This document shows, one piece after another, positions 36,437 through 45,466 of a stretch of DNA of 64,000 nt. Position numbers and translations under genes: made by a program. Every line of letters starts with the position of its first letter. The stretch's first letter is position 1. This DNA is from Pseudomonas kuykendallii (lineage in GTDB: Bacteria > Pseudomonadota > Gammaproteobacteria > Pseudomonadales > Pseudomonadaceae). The stretch is taken from assembly GCF_900106975.1 (NCBI RefSeq), contig NZ_FNNU01000001.1, positions 432,260-496,259 of the forward strand. Reading direction: 5' to 3'. The notes beneath the pieces were generated by a model. That model was not told the origin of the DNA and did not search any database. It saw only the letters and a program-made list of their open reading frames with translations.

Positions 36437-36976
36437 ATGAACGCATCGCTGAACGGCAAGAAAGTCGCCATCCTGGTCACCGACGGTTTCGAGCAGGTCG
36501 AGCTGACCGGCCCCAAAGACGCCCTGGAAAAGGCCGGCGCGACGGCCCACATCATTTCCGCCAAGACCGGCAAGGTCACCGGCTGGAACCACACCACGCC
36601 AGCCGACACCTTCGAGGTCGACAAGACCTTCGAGAGCGCCAACATCGACGACTATGACGCGGTGCTGCTGCCCGGCGGCGTGGTCAACGGCGACACCATC
36701 CGCACCGACGAGAAGGCCCAGGCGCTGGTCAAGGGCGCGGCGAACGCGAACAAGCCGATCGCGGTCATCTGCCACGGCGGCTGGATTCTCGCCAGCAGCG
36801 GCCTGGTCAAGGGCAAGACCATGACCAGCTGGCCATCGCTGACCGACGACCTGAAGAATGCCGGCGCCAACTGGATCGACCAGCAGGTGGTGGTGGACGG
36901 CACGCTGATCAGCAGCCGCAAGCCCGACGACATCCCCGCCTTCAGCCAGAAGCTGATCGACGTGCTGGCGGCCTGA
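36437..36976 (+). CDS. pfpI: PfpI/YhbO family DJ-1 protein
   Basis: This 179-residue protein of the DJ-1/PfpI family has the nucleophile elbow AVICHGGWILASSG with the CHG triad arrangement, and glutamate in LVTDGFEQVELTGPKDAL. LLPGGVVNGDTIRTDEKAQ is also typical. Members are glyoxalases or stress chaperone/deglycase-like proteins, and P. aeruginosa PfpI affects stress survival. AGGAGAG precedes the ATG at 36437. It is followed by a bidirectional terminator facing the CoA-transferase gene. Confidence 0.93.
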   Translation: MNASLNGKKVAILVTDGFEQVELTGPKDALEKAGATAHIISAKTGKVTGWNHTTPADTFEVDKTFESANIDDYDAVLLPGGVVNGDTIRTDEKAQALVKGAANANKPIAVICHGGWILASSGLVKGKTMTSWPSLTDDLKNAGANWIDQQVVVDGTLISSRKPDDIPAFSQKLIDVLAA

Positions 36977-36989
36977 TCACGACACAGAC

Positions 36990-37019
36990 GAAAAAGCCCG
37001 GCGATGCCGGGCTTTTTCG
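36990..37019. terminator. Bidirectional terminator between pfpI and CoA-transferase gene
   Basis: GAAAAAGCCCGGCGATGCCGGGCTTTTTC forms a stem of GCCCGGC/GCCGGGC with A and T runs on either side, between convergent stop codons. Confidence 0.92.
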
Positions 37020-37032
37020 TTCGCGGTTCAGG

Positions 37033-38550
37033 TCAGGCGCTTGCCGCCACACCCAGCACGCCGCCGATCATGCTTCCGGTTTCCTCCAGGTCGATGTGCC
37101 ACTGCATCGCCTCGCGCAGCAGGTGCGGGGTGTGACCACCCTTGGCGCAGGCACGCTCGAAGTAGTCGTTCAGCGCCGCGCGGTAGCTGGGGTGCACGCA
37201 ATGGTCGATCACTGCCCGCGCCCGTTCACGCGGAGCGAGGCCGCGCAAGTCGGCCAGGCCCTGCTCGGTGACCAGGATGTCGACGTCGTGCTCGGTGTGG
37301 TCGACGTGGCTGACCATCGGCACCACGCTGGAGATCGCGCCGCCCTTGGCGATGGACTTGGTGACGAAGATCGCCAGGTGCGCGTTGCGGGCGAAGTCGC
37401 CGCTGCCACCGATGCCGTTCATCATTTTCGTGCCGCCGACGTGGGTCGAGTTGACATTGCCGTAGAGGTCGAACTCCAGCGCCGTATTGATGCCGATGAT
37501 GCCGAGGCGGCGCACCACTTCCGGGTGGTTGGAGATTTCCTGCGGCCGCAGCACCAGCTTGTCCTTGTACTTCTCCAGATTGCCGAATACCTCGGCATTG
37601 CGCCGCGCCGACAGGGTGATCGAACTGCCCGAGGCGAAGCGCAGCTTGCCGGCGTCGATCAGGTCGAAGGTGGAGTCCTGCAGCACCTCGGAATACATGC
37701 TGAGGTTCTCGAACGGCGACTCGATCAGCCCGCACATCACCGCGTTGGCGATGCTGCCGATGCCGGCCTGCAGCGGGCCGAGGCTGTCGCTCATGCGCCC
37801 GGCCGCCACTTCGCCCTTGAAGAAATCGATCAGGTGGTCGGCGATGGCCTGAGTCTCCGCGTCCGGCGGCAGCACGGTGGATGGCGAATCCGCCTGGTTG
37901 CTGACGACGATGGCGACGATCTTCTCCGGCGGGATCGGAATCGCCCCGCTGCCGATGCGGTCGTCCACGCGGGTCAGCGGGATCGGCGTGCGGGTGGGCC
38001 GGTAGGTGGGGATGTAGATGTCGTGCAGGCCTTCCAGATTCGGGTTGTGCGCCAGGTTGATCTCGACGATTACCCGCTTGGCGAAGATCGCGAAGCTGGC
38101 CGAGTTGCCCACCGAGGTGGTCGGCACGATGTGGCCGTCCTCGGTGATCGCGACCGCTTCGATCACGGCGATGTCCGGCAGCTTGAGCTGGTGGTTGCGC
38201 AGTTGCTCGACGGTTTCCGAGAGGTGCTGGTCGATGAACATCACGCTGCCGTCGTTGATCGCCTTGCGCAGCGTGCTGTCGACCTGGAACGGCATGCGCC
38301 GGGCCAGCACACCGGCCTCGGTGAGCTGCTTGTCGAGGTCGTTGCCGAGGCTGGCGCCAGTCATCAGGCTGATCTGCAGCGGATGCTTGCGGGCCCGCTC
38401 GGCCAGCGCGCGCGGCACCGCCTTGGCTTCACCGGCGCGGGTGAAACCGCTCATGCCGACGGTCATGCCGTCTTCGATCAGCGCGGCGGCTTGTTCCGCA
38501 CTCATTAGTTTGTCGAGCAGGGAGGGCAGGCGCACACGGTCGGAATGCAT
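37033..38550 (-). CDS. Acetyl-CoA hydrolase/CoA-transferase (Cat1-like)
   Basis: This 505-residue class I CoA-transferase is of the succinyl-CoA:acetate CoA-transferase/acetyl-CoA hydrolase family. The N-terminal part has GMTVGMSGFTRAGEAKAVPR. The conserved GIGSIANAVMCGLIESPFEN precedes FASGSSITLSARRNAEVF. The C-terminal half has LGIIGINTALEFDLYGNVNS, NGIGGSGDFARNAHLAIFVT and DILVTEQGLADLRGLAPRER. It would move CoA between short-chain acids, such as acetate and succinate. I chose ATG 38550; an in-frame start 17 codons upstream adds a non-conserved stretch. It is divergent from a Crp-type regulator. Confidence 0.9.
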   Translation of the reverse strand: MHSDRVRLPSLLDKLMSAEQAAALIEDGMTVGMSGFTRAGEAKAVPRALAERARKHPLQISLMTGASLGNDLDKQLTEAGVLARRMPFQVDSTLRKAINDGSVMFIDQHLSETVEQLRNHQLKLPDIAVIEAVAITEDGHIVPTTSVGNSASFAIFAKRVIVEINLAHNPNLEGLHDIYIPTYRPTRTPIPLTRVDDRIGSGAIPIPPEKIVAIVVSNQADSPSTVLPPDAETQAIADHLIDFFKGEVAAGRMSDSLGPLQAGIGSIANAVMCGLIESPFENLSMYSEVLQDSTFDLIDAGKLRFASGSSITLSARRNAEVFGNLEKYKDKLVLRPQEISNHPEVVRRLGIIGINTALEFDLYGNVNSTHVGGTKMMNGIGGSGDFARNAHLAIFVTKSIAKGGAISSVVPMVSHVDHTEHDVDILVTEQGLADLRGLAPRERARAVIDHCVHPSYRAALNDYFERACAKGGHTPHLLREAMQWHIDLEETGSMIGGVLGVAASA

Positions 38551-38711
38551 GGTTGGGGTCTCGCGAGCTGGGCTGGAAGGTGCGCAGCGTAGTCGATGCA
38601 AGCCCCCACGAAACGTGCGTCATACCAAAGTCGCAGGCACGCCCGGCGCGCAACTGGCGCCCGGTCCACCGCCTGTGCTGAGATGCGCGCTCATTCCCGA
38701 CGCCGACCGCC

Positions 38712-39392
38712 ATGCCCTCCTCCGCCCTCGACCTGCTCGCCGCCCACCGGTTCTTCCACGACCTGCCGCCGACCGAGCTGGAGACCCTTTCCGGCAGCCT
38801 GCAGCGCTGCCGCTTTCCCGCCGGCGACCTGCCGTTTCGCAGCGGCGAGCAGGCCCGACGCTGCCTGCTGCTCGGCGACGGCGAGGTGCAGGTGCTGCGC
38901 TTCGGCCTGGATGGCGAGGAGCGCGTGCTCGGCCAGTTCGGCCGCGGCGAGCTGATCGCGGTGGCGGCGCTGTTCATGGCCGACGGTCGCTACCCGGCCA
39001 GCGCCCGCGCGCAGACCGCGGTGTCCGGCTGGTGGCTGCCGCGCGAGGCCCTGCACCGGCTCTGCGCGGCGCACCCGGCGCTGTCCCTGCGCCTGCTGCA
39101 GAGCGTCAGCGGCAGCCTGTTGCGCAGCGTGGACCTGGGCGAGCGGCTGGCGGCGGACTCCTGCGCCCAGCGACTGGCCGGCTATCTGCTGGAACAACGC
39201 GGCGTCCAGGGCAGCGACGACCTGAAGTTGCCGCTGCGCCTCGGCCAGCTCGCCGCGAGCCTGGGCATGCGCGGCGAAACCCTCAGCCGGCAACTCGCCG
39301 ACTGGCGCCGCCAGGGGCTGATCGCCGGGCGCGGCACCGCCGTCACCCTGCTCGACGCCGACGCCCTGCAGCGCCTGCGTTCAGCCCGATAG
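38712..39392 (+). CDS. Crp/Fnr family regulator (DNR-like)
   Basis: This 226-residue Crp/Fnr regulator has a cyclic-nucleotide-fold sensor domain (RRCLLLGDGEVQVLRFGLDG; GELIAVAALFMADGRYPASA) and a C-terminal winged HTH (LGQLAASLGMRGETLSRQLA). The Fnr-type N-terminal cysteine cluster is absent, so it is not an oxygen-sensing iron-sulfur protein; DNR-like regulators lack it too. The neighbour is NnrS, a membrane protein of nitric oxide metabolism, whose gene ends 12 bases inside the regulator's 3' end. A nitrosative-stress role is therefore likely but inferred. Confidence 0.86.
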   Translation: MPSSALDLLAAHRFFHDLPPTELETLSGSLQRCRFPAGDLPFRSGEQARRCLLLGDGEVQVLRFGLDGEERVLGQFGRGELIAVAALFMADGRYPASARAQTAVSGWWLPREALHRLCAAHPALSLRLLQSVSGSLLRSVDLGERLAADSCAQRLAGYLLEQRGVQGSDDLKLPLRLGQLAASLGMRGETLSRQLADWRRQGLIAGRGTAVTLLDADALQRLRSAR

Positions 39393-40562
39393 CCCGTCCA
39401 CCCGGGGCTGGCACAGCCAACCCGCATAACGCGCCAGGAACATCCCGAACGCCAGCAGCCAGAGCAGGCCGGCGAGCACCAGCGCGCCTTGCGGCAGCCA
39501 CGTCGGCAAGAGTACGCGGGCGAACGCCGACGCATTCAGCGCGACGAAGGCCCAGCGCATGCCCGCCGGTGGCAACAGCGGACGGCCGCTGTGGCCCAGG
39601 GAGACCCGCGCCATCATCGCCAGGATCAACCCGGCCAGCCCGCCGACGGTGAGCGCGTGCAGCGCGGCGCTGCCGTTGTCGATCAGCCCGAGGTGCCAGG
39701 CGGCCATGCCCAGCAGCGCCAGCACCAGCCAGGCGTAGGCCAGGTGCAGCGACCAGAGCAGCGGCACGCGCCACAGGCCCTTGTCGTACCAGCGCGACAG
39801 GCGAATGCCGTGGAGCACGCCCACCAGGCCGAACGGCAGCGCCATCCAGGCGCGTGGCTGCAGATCGAGTCCCGCCGCCGCCAGGATCGCGAGCACGGCC
39901 AGCCCGGCCAGCGCCGGGCGCTCCAGCCACTTCAGCGCCGGCACTGCCTGCGTCCGACCGAGACCGCGCTGGGTGAAGAACGGAATCACCCGCCCACCGA
40001 TGATTCCGCTCAGCGCCGCCAGCAGCCAGAGCGCGGCATGCGCGCCCTGGCGCTGCCAGTCGGCGCGATCGAGCAGTTGCCCGGCCACCGCCAGGCCATC
40101 GGCGAGGGCGAACAGCAGCAACACACCCACCAGCGGATAGTTGTTGCGCTGCCGCGCGCGCCACAGGCTGCGCCCCAGCGCGAAGGCCAGCAGTGGCAGG
40201 AAGGCCAGTTCCAGCACCGCGCAGAGCGCCAGCGGCGCCCCGCCGAGCCAGGCCAGGCGCGTCAGTAGCCAGAGCAGGAACAGTGCGGCCAGCGGCGGGC
40301 CAGACAGCGCTTGGGCGCCGGTCCAGTTGGGCACCGCGGTGAGCAGGAAACCGGCCACCGCGGCCACGCCGAAGCCGAACGGCATCTCGTGCAGGTGCCA
40401 GGCCAGCCAACCGCCGGTCGGCTGCCAGACCGGGGCGCCGGAGAGCGCCAGGAGCCACAGGCCCAGCGCCACGCAGGCATAGGCGGCGCTGCCGAGAAAG
40501 AACGGCCGGAAGCCCAGGCGCCAGAGCGGAAAGCCCAGCGCGGGTCGGGAAATCTGAAGCAT
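39381..40562 (-). CDS. nnrS: NnrS family haem-copper membrane protein
   Basis: This 393-residue protein has about 12 hydrophobic segments and the NnrS signature: FPLWRLGFRPFFLGSAAYAC, HLHEMPFGFGVAAVAGFLL with the histidine pair, and AVPNWTG. LSGIIGGRVIPFFTQRGL, MMARVSLGHSGRPL and the C-terminal helices complete it. NnrS proteins are linked to nitric oxide respiration and protection from nitrosative stress. Upstream, an imperfect ANR/DNR-type site lies at 40619-40632. It converges on the Crp-like gene with a 12-base overlap. Confidence 0.92.
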   Translation of the reverse strand: MLQISRPALGFPLWRLGFRPFFLGSAAYACVALGLWLLALSGAPVWQPTGGWLAWHLHEMPFGFGVAAVAGFLLTAVPNWTGAQALSGPPLAALFLLWLLTRLAWLGGAPLALCAVLELAFLPLLAFALGRSLWRARQRNNYPLVGVLLLFALADGLAVAGQLLDRADWQRQGAHAALWLLAALSGIIGGRVIPFFTQRGLGRTQAVPALKWLERPALAGLAVLAILAAAGLDLQPRAWMALPFGLVGVLHGIRLSRWYDKGLWRVPLLWSLHLAYAWLVLALLGMAAWHLGLIDNGSAALHALTVGGLAGLILAMMARVSLGHSGRPLLPPAGMRWAFVALNASAFARVLLPTWLPQGALVLAGLLWLLAFGMFLARYAGWLCQPRVDGLSG

Positions 40563-40688
40563 GGGGCACCTCCATGGATGAGCGCGCCGACTCTGCGCCG
40601 CGCCGTTTGTCTGGCGCCATGAGAAATGTCAAATCCTGCACGGCGACGACTATCCGGCTAGAATTCCACTCCCCTTCCGGAGATGAAC

Positions 40689-41885
40689 ATGTCCTTACCC
40701 AGCCTGCGCCTCAAAGCCAACGCCGATCGCCGCCTGCGTGCCGGTCACCTGTGGGTGTACAGCAACGAGATCGACGTGGCCGCCTCGCCGCTTGCCGGCT
40801 TCGCCGCCGGCGACCAGGCGATCCTCGAGGCGGCCGGAGGCAAGCCACTGGGCATCGTCGCCCTCTCGCCGAACAACCTGATCTGCGCCCGCCTGATGTC
40901 CCGCGACACCAAGCACGTCCTCGACAAGTCGCTGCTGGTGCACCGCATCAAGGTCGCCCTGTCGCTGCGCGAGCGGCTGTTCGACAAGCCCTTCTACCGC
41001 CTGGTGTTCGGCGACTCCGACCTGCTCCCCGGCCTGGTGGTCGACCGCTTCGGCGACATCCTGGTGGCCCAGCTCGCCTCGGCGACCATGGAGCGCTACA
41101 AGGATGACGTGCTCGCCGCGCTGGTCCAGGTGCTCAAGCCCAGCGGCATCCTCTGGAAGAACGATTCCGCCGCGCGCGACGCGGAAGGCCTGGAGCGCTA
41201 CGTCAGCGTCGCCCATGGCGAAGTGCCGGAGTGGGTCGGGCTGGAAGAGAACGGCGTGAAGTTCGAGGCGCCGGTGATGGAAGGCCAGAAGACCGGCTGG
41301 TTCTACGACCACCGCATGAACCGCGCGCGCCTGGCGCCCTACGTCAAGGGCAAGCGCGTGCTCGATCTGTTCAGCTACATCGGCGGCTGGGGCGTGCAGG
41401 CGGCGGCCTTCGGCGCCAGCGAAGTGATGTGCGTCGACGCCTCGGCCTTCGCCCTCGACGGCGTGCAGCGCAACGCCGCGCTGAACGGCCTGACCGACCA
41501 GGTGATCAGCGTGGAAGGCGACGTCTTCGAGGCGCTGAAGGAGCTCAAGGCCGCCGAGGAGCGCTTCGACGTGGTGGTCGCCGATCCGCCGGCCTTCATC
41601 AAGCGCAAGAAGGACTTCAAGAACGGCGAGGCCGCCTACCGCCGCCTCAACGAGCAGGCCATGCGCCTGCTGAACAAGGATGGCATCCTGGTCAGCGCGT
41701 CCTGCTCGATGCACCTGCCGGAGGACGACCTGCAGAACGTCCTGCTCGGCAGCGCCCGCCACCTCGACCGCCACATGCAGCTGCTCGAACGCGGCGCCCA
41801 GGGCCCGGACCACCCGGTGCACCCGGCCATCGCCGAAACGCGCTACATCAAGAGCCTGATCTGTCGCCTGCTGCCGAGCGCCTGA
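40689..41885 (+). CDS. rlmI: 23S rRNA (cytosine1962-C5)-methyltransferase
   Basis: This 398-residue enzyme has an N-terminal PUA domain (LRLKANADRRLRAGHLWVYS), a central EEHEE domain, and a C-terminal SAM-dependent methyltransferase. KTGWFYDHRMNRARLAPYVK, VLDLFSYIGGWGVQAAAFGA and VVVADPPAFIKRKKDFKNG are hallmarks of RlmI, and the catalytic cysteine lies in ILVSASCSMHLPEDDL. It modifies 23S rRNA at C1962. I chose ATG 40689 with CGGAG 6 bases upstream rather than the ATG at 40683. Its downstream neighbour is a decayed gene fragment. Confidence 0.93.
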   Translation: MSLPSLRLKANADRRLRAGHLWVYSNEIDVAASPLAGFAAGDQAILEAAGGKPLGIVALSPNNLICARLMSRDTKHVLDKSLLVHRIKVALSLRERLFDKPFYRLVFGDSDLLPGLVVDRFGDILVAQLASATMERYKDDVLAALVQVLKPSGILWKNDSAARDAEGLERYVSVAHGEVPEWVGLEENGVKFEAPVMEGQKTGWFYDHRMNRARLAPYVKGKRVLDLFSYIGGWGVQAAAFGASEVMCVDASAFALDGVQRNAALNGLTDQVISVEGDVFEALKELKAAEERFDVVVADPPAFIKRKKDFKNGEAAYRRLNEQAMRLLNKDGILVSASCSMHLPEDDLQNVLLGSARHLDRHMQLLERGAQGPDHPVHPAIAETRYIKSLICRLLPSA

Positions 41886-41972
41886 GCGGCGCTGCCAGCG
41901 CCGCACCCTCCCGCGCCCCCTGAATCGTCGCCGTCAGCAGCGTTTCACCAGGGCGCGACTCGATCCGCAGGC

Positions 41973-42191
41973 ATGCGCTTCGCCGACCACGGCGAAGCAC
42001 GCCTGAATACACCGAGCGGGGCCAACGACACCGCGCCCCGCCGCCTGTCCGGAACCGGGTTCGGCGCCAAGTGGGCGACGCGCCCCTGGAACATCAGCGT
42101 GCTCGCGGCCTGGAAGGTCGGCGAGCACGAAGCGCAAGGCGACGGCGCGCGCCAGGCGAGGGTCTGGGCGCAACTGGCCTACGCCTTCTGA
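41973..42191 (+). pseudogene. Remnant of a TpsB/ShlB-type outer-membrane barrel C-terminus
   Basis: The 72-codon open frame ends in VWAQLAYAF, with GTGFGAKWATRPWNISVLAAW before it. This strand pattern and terminal aromatic residue are typical of the last barrel strands of two-partner secretion transporters (TpsB/FhaC/ShlB). The preceding 86 bases hold no matching frame, so only the end of a gene survives. The stretch 41886-42473, nearly 590 bases between rlmI and ilvD, holds nothing else recognisable. Confidence 0.5.
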
Positions 42192-42473
42192 GCCTCGGCC
42201 ATTGCCTGTGCAGCCTTCTTCACGCCCGCTCGCGAGGCGCCGTCGATCGGACGCCGCGCGCCCGGCCAGCCTTTCCCTCGGCGCGGGCTGCGGCGTAGAA
42301 TCGCAGCATTCCCTGCCATCCATCCTTCGGCGGGCCTGAGTTTGGGCCACGCGAGCGGTGATCCCGCCTCGCCCTTCGGCCATCGCGTACGCACGGTCAA
42401 CGCCGTTTGCATCCGTTTTTCGCGACGCTCACCATACGCCTCATAACGACCTGATCAGCCGCAGGAAACCGTC

Positions 42474-44312
42474 ATGCCCGATTACCGTTCGAAAACCTCC
42501 ACCCACGGCCGCAACATGGCCGGCGCCCGCGCCCTCTGGCGCGCCACCGGGATGAAGGACGAAGACTTCAAGAAGCCGATCATCGCCATCGCCAACTCCT
42601 TCACCCAGTTCGTGCCCGGCCACGTGCACCTGAAGGACCTCGGCCAGCTGGTCGCCCGCGAGATCGAGAAACACGGCGGTGTGGCGAAGGAGTTCAACAC
42701 CATCGCGGTGGACGACGGCATCGCCATGGGCCACGACGGCATGCTCTATTCGCTGCCGAGCCGCGAGATCATCGCCGACTCCGTGGAGTACATGGTCAAC
42801 GCGCACTGCGCCGACGCCATCGTCTGCATCTCCAACTGCGACAAGATCACCCCCGGCATGCTGATGGCCGCGCTGCGCCTGAACATCCCGGTGGTGTTCG
42901 TTTCCGGCGGGCCGATGGAAGCCGGCAAGACCAAGCTGGCCAGCCACGGGCTGGACCTGGTCGACGCCATGGTCATCGCCGCCGACTCCAGCGCCTCCGA
43001 CGAGAAGGTCGCCGAATACGAGCGCAGTGCCTGCCCGACCTGCGGCAGTTGCTCCGGGATGTTCACCGCCAATTCGATGAACTGCCTTGTCGAAGCCCTC
43101 GGCCTGGCGCTGCCGGGCAACGGTTCGCTGCTGGCCACCCACGCCGACCGCGAACAGCTGTTCCTCCAGGCCGGGCGCACCGCCGTCGAGCTGTGCCGCC
43201 GCTACTACGGCGAGAACGACGCCTCGGTGCTGCCGCGCAACATCGCCAACCGCGCGGCCTTCGAGAACGCCATGACCCTGGACATCGCCATGGGCGGCTC
43301 GACCAACACCATCCTGCACCTGCTGGCCGCCGCCCAGGAGGCCGAACTGGACTTCGACCTGCGCGCCATCGACGACCTGTCGCGCAAGGTGCCGCAGCTG
43401 TGCAAGGTGGCGCCGAACACGCCGAAGTACCACATGGAAGACGTGCACCGCGCCGGTGGCATCATCGGCATCCTCGGCGAACTGGCCCGCGGCGGCCTGA
43501 TCAACACCGACCTGCCGACCGTGCACAGCCGCACCCTGGGCGAAGGCATCGAGAAATGGGACATCACCGTCACCCAGGACGAGTCGGTGAAGACCTTCTA
43601 CAAGGCCGGCCCGGCCGGCATCCCGACGCAGACCGCGTTCAGCCAGGCGACCCGTTGGGACACCCTGGATGACGACCGCGCCGAAGGCTGCATCCGCAGC
43701 GTCGAGCATGCCTTCTCCAGGGAAGGCGGGCTGGCGGTGCTCTACGGCAACATCGCGCTCGACGGCTGCGTGGTGAAAACCGCCGGCGTCGACGAGTCGA
43801 TCCATGTCTTCGAGGGCCGCGCCAAGGTCTTCGAGAGCCAGGACGGCGCGGTGAAGGGCATCCTCAACGACGAGGTGCAGCCTGGCGATATCGTGATCAT
43901 CCGCTACGAAGGCCCGAAAGGCGGTCCGGGCATGCAGGAAATGCTCTATCCGACCTCGTACCTGAAGTCCAAGGGCCTCGGCAAACAGTGCGCGCTGCTC
44001 ACCGACGGGCGCTTCTCCGGCGGCACCTCGGGGCTGTCCATCGGCCACGCCTCGCCGGAAGCCGCCGCGGGTGGCGCCATCGGCCTGGTGCAGGACGGCG
44101 ACAAGGTACTGATCGACATTCCGAAGCGCTCGATCAACCTGCTGGTGAGCGACGAGGAACTTGCCCATCGCCGTATCGAACAGGACAAGAAAGGCTGGAA
44201 GCCCGCCGCCCCGCGCGCGCGCAAGGTGACCACCGCGCTGAAGGCCTACGCCCTGCTCGCCACCAGCGCCGACAAGGGCGCGGTACGCAACAAGGCGCTG
44301 CTCGACGGCTGA
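42474..44312 (+). CDS. ilvD: Dihydroxy-acid dehydratase
   Basis: This 612-residue IlvD converts 2,3-dihydroxy-isovalerate (or methylvalerate) to the oxo acid in branched-chain amino acid synthesis. The iron-sulfur ligands are in [12 protein letters not shown] and [19 protein letters not shown], and the substrate loop is [18 protein letters not shown]. The C-terminal [19 protein letters not shown] contains the conserved serine base. The length is that of the classic E. coli/Pseudomonas enzyme. AGGAAACC precedes the ATG. A strong terminator follows. Confidence 0.97.
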   Translation: MPDYRSKTSTHGRNMAGARALWRATGMKDEDFKKPIIAIANSFTQFVPGHVHLKDLGQLVAREIEKHGGVAKEFNTIAVDDGIAMGHDGMLYSLPSREIIADSVEYMVNAHCADAIVCISNCDKITPGMLMAALRLNIPVVFVSGGPMEAGKTKLASHGLDLVDAMVIAADSSASDEKVAEYERSACPTCGSCSGMFTANSMNCLVEALGLALPGNGSLLATHADREQLFLQAGRTAVELCRRYYGENDASVLPRNIANRAAFENAMTLDIAMGGSTNTILHLLAAAQEAELDFDLRAIDDLSRKVPQLCKVAPNTPKYHMEDVHRAGGIIGILGELARGGLINTDLPTVHSRTLGEGIEKWDITVTQDESVKTFYKAGPAGIPTQTAFSQATRWDTLDDDRAEGCIRSVEHAFSREGGLAVLYGNIALDGCVVKTAGVDESIHVFEGRAKVFESQDGAVKGILNDEVQPGDIVIIRYEGPKGGPGMQEMLYPTSYLKSKGLGKQCALLTDGRFSGGTSGLSIGHASPEAAAGGAIGLVQDGDKVLIDIPKRSINLLVSDEELAHRRIEQDKKGWKPAAPRARKVTTALKAYALLATSADKGAVRNKALLDG

Positions 44313-44334
44313 TCCCGACCGGCACGCCCACACG

Positions 44335-44361
44335 AAAAGCCCGGCAACCGCCGGGCTTTTT
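44335..44361. terminator. Bidirectional terminator after ilvD
   Basis: AAAAGCCCGGCAACCGCCGGGCTTTTT: a stem of GCCCGGC/GCCGGGC with A and T runs, between the convergent ends of ilvD and the DUF1090 gene. Confidence 0.92.
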
Positions 44362-44397
44362 CGTTGCGATGCCCGCGTAACCCACACGCGGCGCGCG

Positions 44398-44757
44398 TTA
44401 CTCGCGCATCAATTCCTCACGGGCCTCACGCAACTTGCGCTCGCGCTTGGCGATCTTCTTCGGGTCGCCGTCACGCTGGGCGTCGCGCAGGTCGGCCTCG
44501 CGCTTCGACACCTCGGCCTGCTTGGCCGCGATGCGATCCTTGCGGTCGGCAGCCCGACTCTCCTCGGTGCAACGCTCGCGCACCTGATCGAGGGCCGTGG
44601 AAAGCCCGTCGATCCGCGCGCTGTCGCCCTGCTGGCGGGCCTCGTCGAGCTTCTGCTGAAGCTCCTGTTCCTTGTCGGTACAGCTCTGCGCCGCTAGCAG
44701 GGGGCTGGCGAGCAGTAGCAGCGAAGACAGGGCGCAGAGGCGAACGAGCGTGCTCAT
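44398..44757 (-). CDS. DUF1090 family periplasmic protein
   Basis: This 119-residue protein has a signal peptide (RLCALSSLLLLASPLLAAQ) and a highly charged, helical mature part (EQELQQKLDEARQQGDSARI; RKDRIAAKQAEVSKREADLR) that fits a coiled coil. The two cysteines (SCTDKEQ and RERCTEE) are typical of DUF1090/YqjC proteins and may form a disulfide. The function is unknown; some members are induced by envelope or osmotic stress. AAGGAT precedes the ATG. Confidence 0.9.
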   Translation of the reverse strand: MSTLVRLCALSSLLLLASPLLAAQSCTDKEQELQQKLDEARQQGDSARIDGLSTALDQVRERCTEESRAADRKDRIAAKQAEVSKREADLRDAQRDGDPKKIAKRERKLREAREELMRE

Positions 44758-44941
44758 CGGTAGATCCTTTCAGTAGTCAGCGGTGTATCGGCCATGCCCG
44801 CGCGGGCGCCTGGCGGAGCCTGTTCGCCCGCGGCGAACCTGAAACGGCAACAGATCAAGCCACTTCGCCGAAGATCCCTGTTTTCTGCCGGACGCTGTGC
44901 GAAGATGGCCCTTCGCGATCATTTTCTGCACAAGGGTAGTG

Positions 44942-45403
44942 ATGAAGATCGGACTGATTTCGGATACCCACGGTCTGTTGCGCGACGAAGCGCTGGAGGC
45001 TCTGAAGCAGTGCGATCATCTGATCCACGCGGGCGACATCGGCAATCCCGGGATTCTCGTCGAGCTGGAGAGGATAGCGCCTCTCTCGGCGATTCGCGGC
45101 AACAACGATGAAGACCAGGAATGGGCCGCGGACATTCCCGAGCGCCTGCTGATCCGCTTCGGACGCGTCTGCGTCTATGTCCTGCATGACCTCAAGGCAC
45201 TCGACCTCGACCCGGTCTCGGAAGGCATCGACGTGGTGATCAGCGGACATTCCCACGCCCCGCGGCAGGAGCTGCGCGACGGCGTGCTCTACGTGAATCC
45301 GGGCAGCGCCGGCCCGCGTCGCTTCAAGCTGCCGATCGGCATCGCCTACCTGCAGATCGACGGTTCGGCGGTCAGCGCCGAGTTGAAGACGCTGCTGCCC
45401 TGA
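44942..45403 (+). CDS. YfcE-type metallophosphoesterase
   Basis: This 153-residue calcineurin-like phosphoesterase has all the binuclear-metal motifs: GLISDTHG at the N-terminus, HAGDIG, IRGNNDE and VISGHSHAP. It resembles E. coli YfcE and MJ0936-type phosphodiesterases; the natural substrate is unknown. I chose ATG 44942 (MKIGLISDTH), with AAGGG upstream; an in-frame start 15 codons earlier adds a hydrophobic stretch not in the family. A REP-like unit lies past its stop. Confidence 0.93.
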   Translation: MKIGLISDTHGLLRDEALEALKQCDHLIHAGDIGNPGILVELERIAPLSAIRGNNDEDQEWAADIPERLLIRFGRVCVYVLHDLKALDLDPVSEGIDVVISGHSHAPRQELRDGVLYVNPGSAGPRRFKLPIGIAYLQIDGSAVSAELKTLLP

Positions 45404-45416
45404 TTTCGGTGCTGGC

Positions 45417-45440
45417 GGTGCGCACGGCGCACCCTACGAA
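45417..45440. repeat. Single REP-like unit
   Basis: GGTGCGCACGGCGCACCCTA (plus CGAA) differs at only one base from the right arm of the inverted pair at 7077-7100. It lies between the convergent YfcE-like and folA genes, right after the former's stop. Confidence 0.8.
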
Positions 45441-45466
45441 CGCCTGCGCCGCGTGCACCAGTCGCC

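Noticed and set aside
40619-40632. ANR/DNR box before nnrS as an annotated site
   Set aside because: Only one half-site is good (TTGAC); the other matches three of five bases, so it is mentioned only as a hint.
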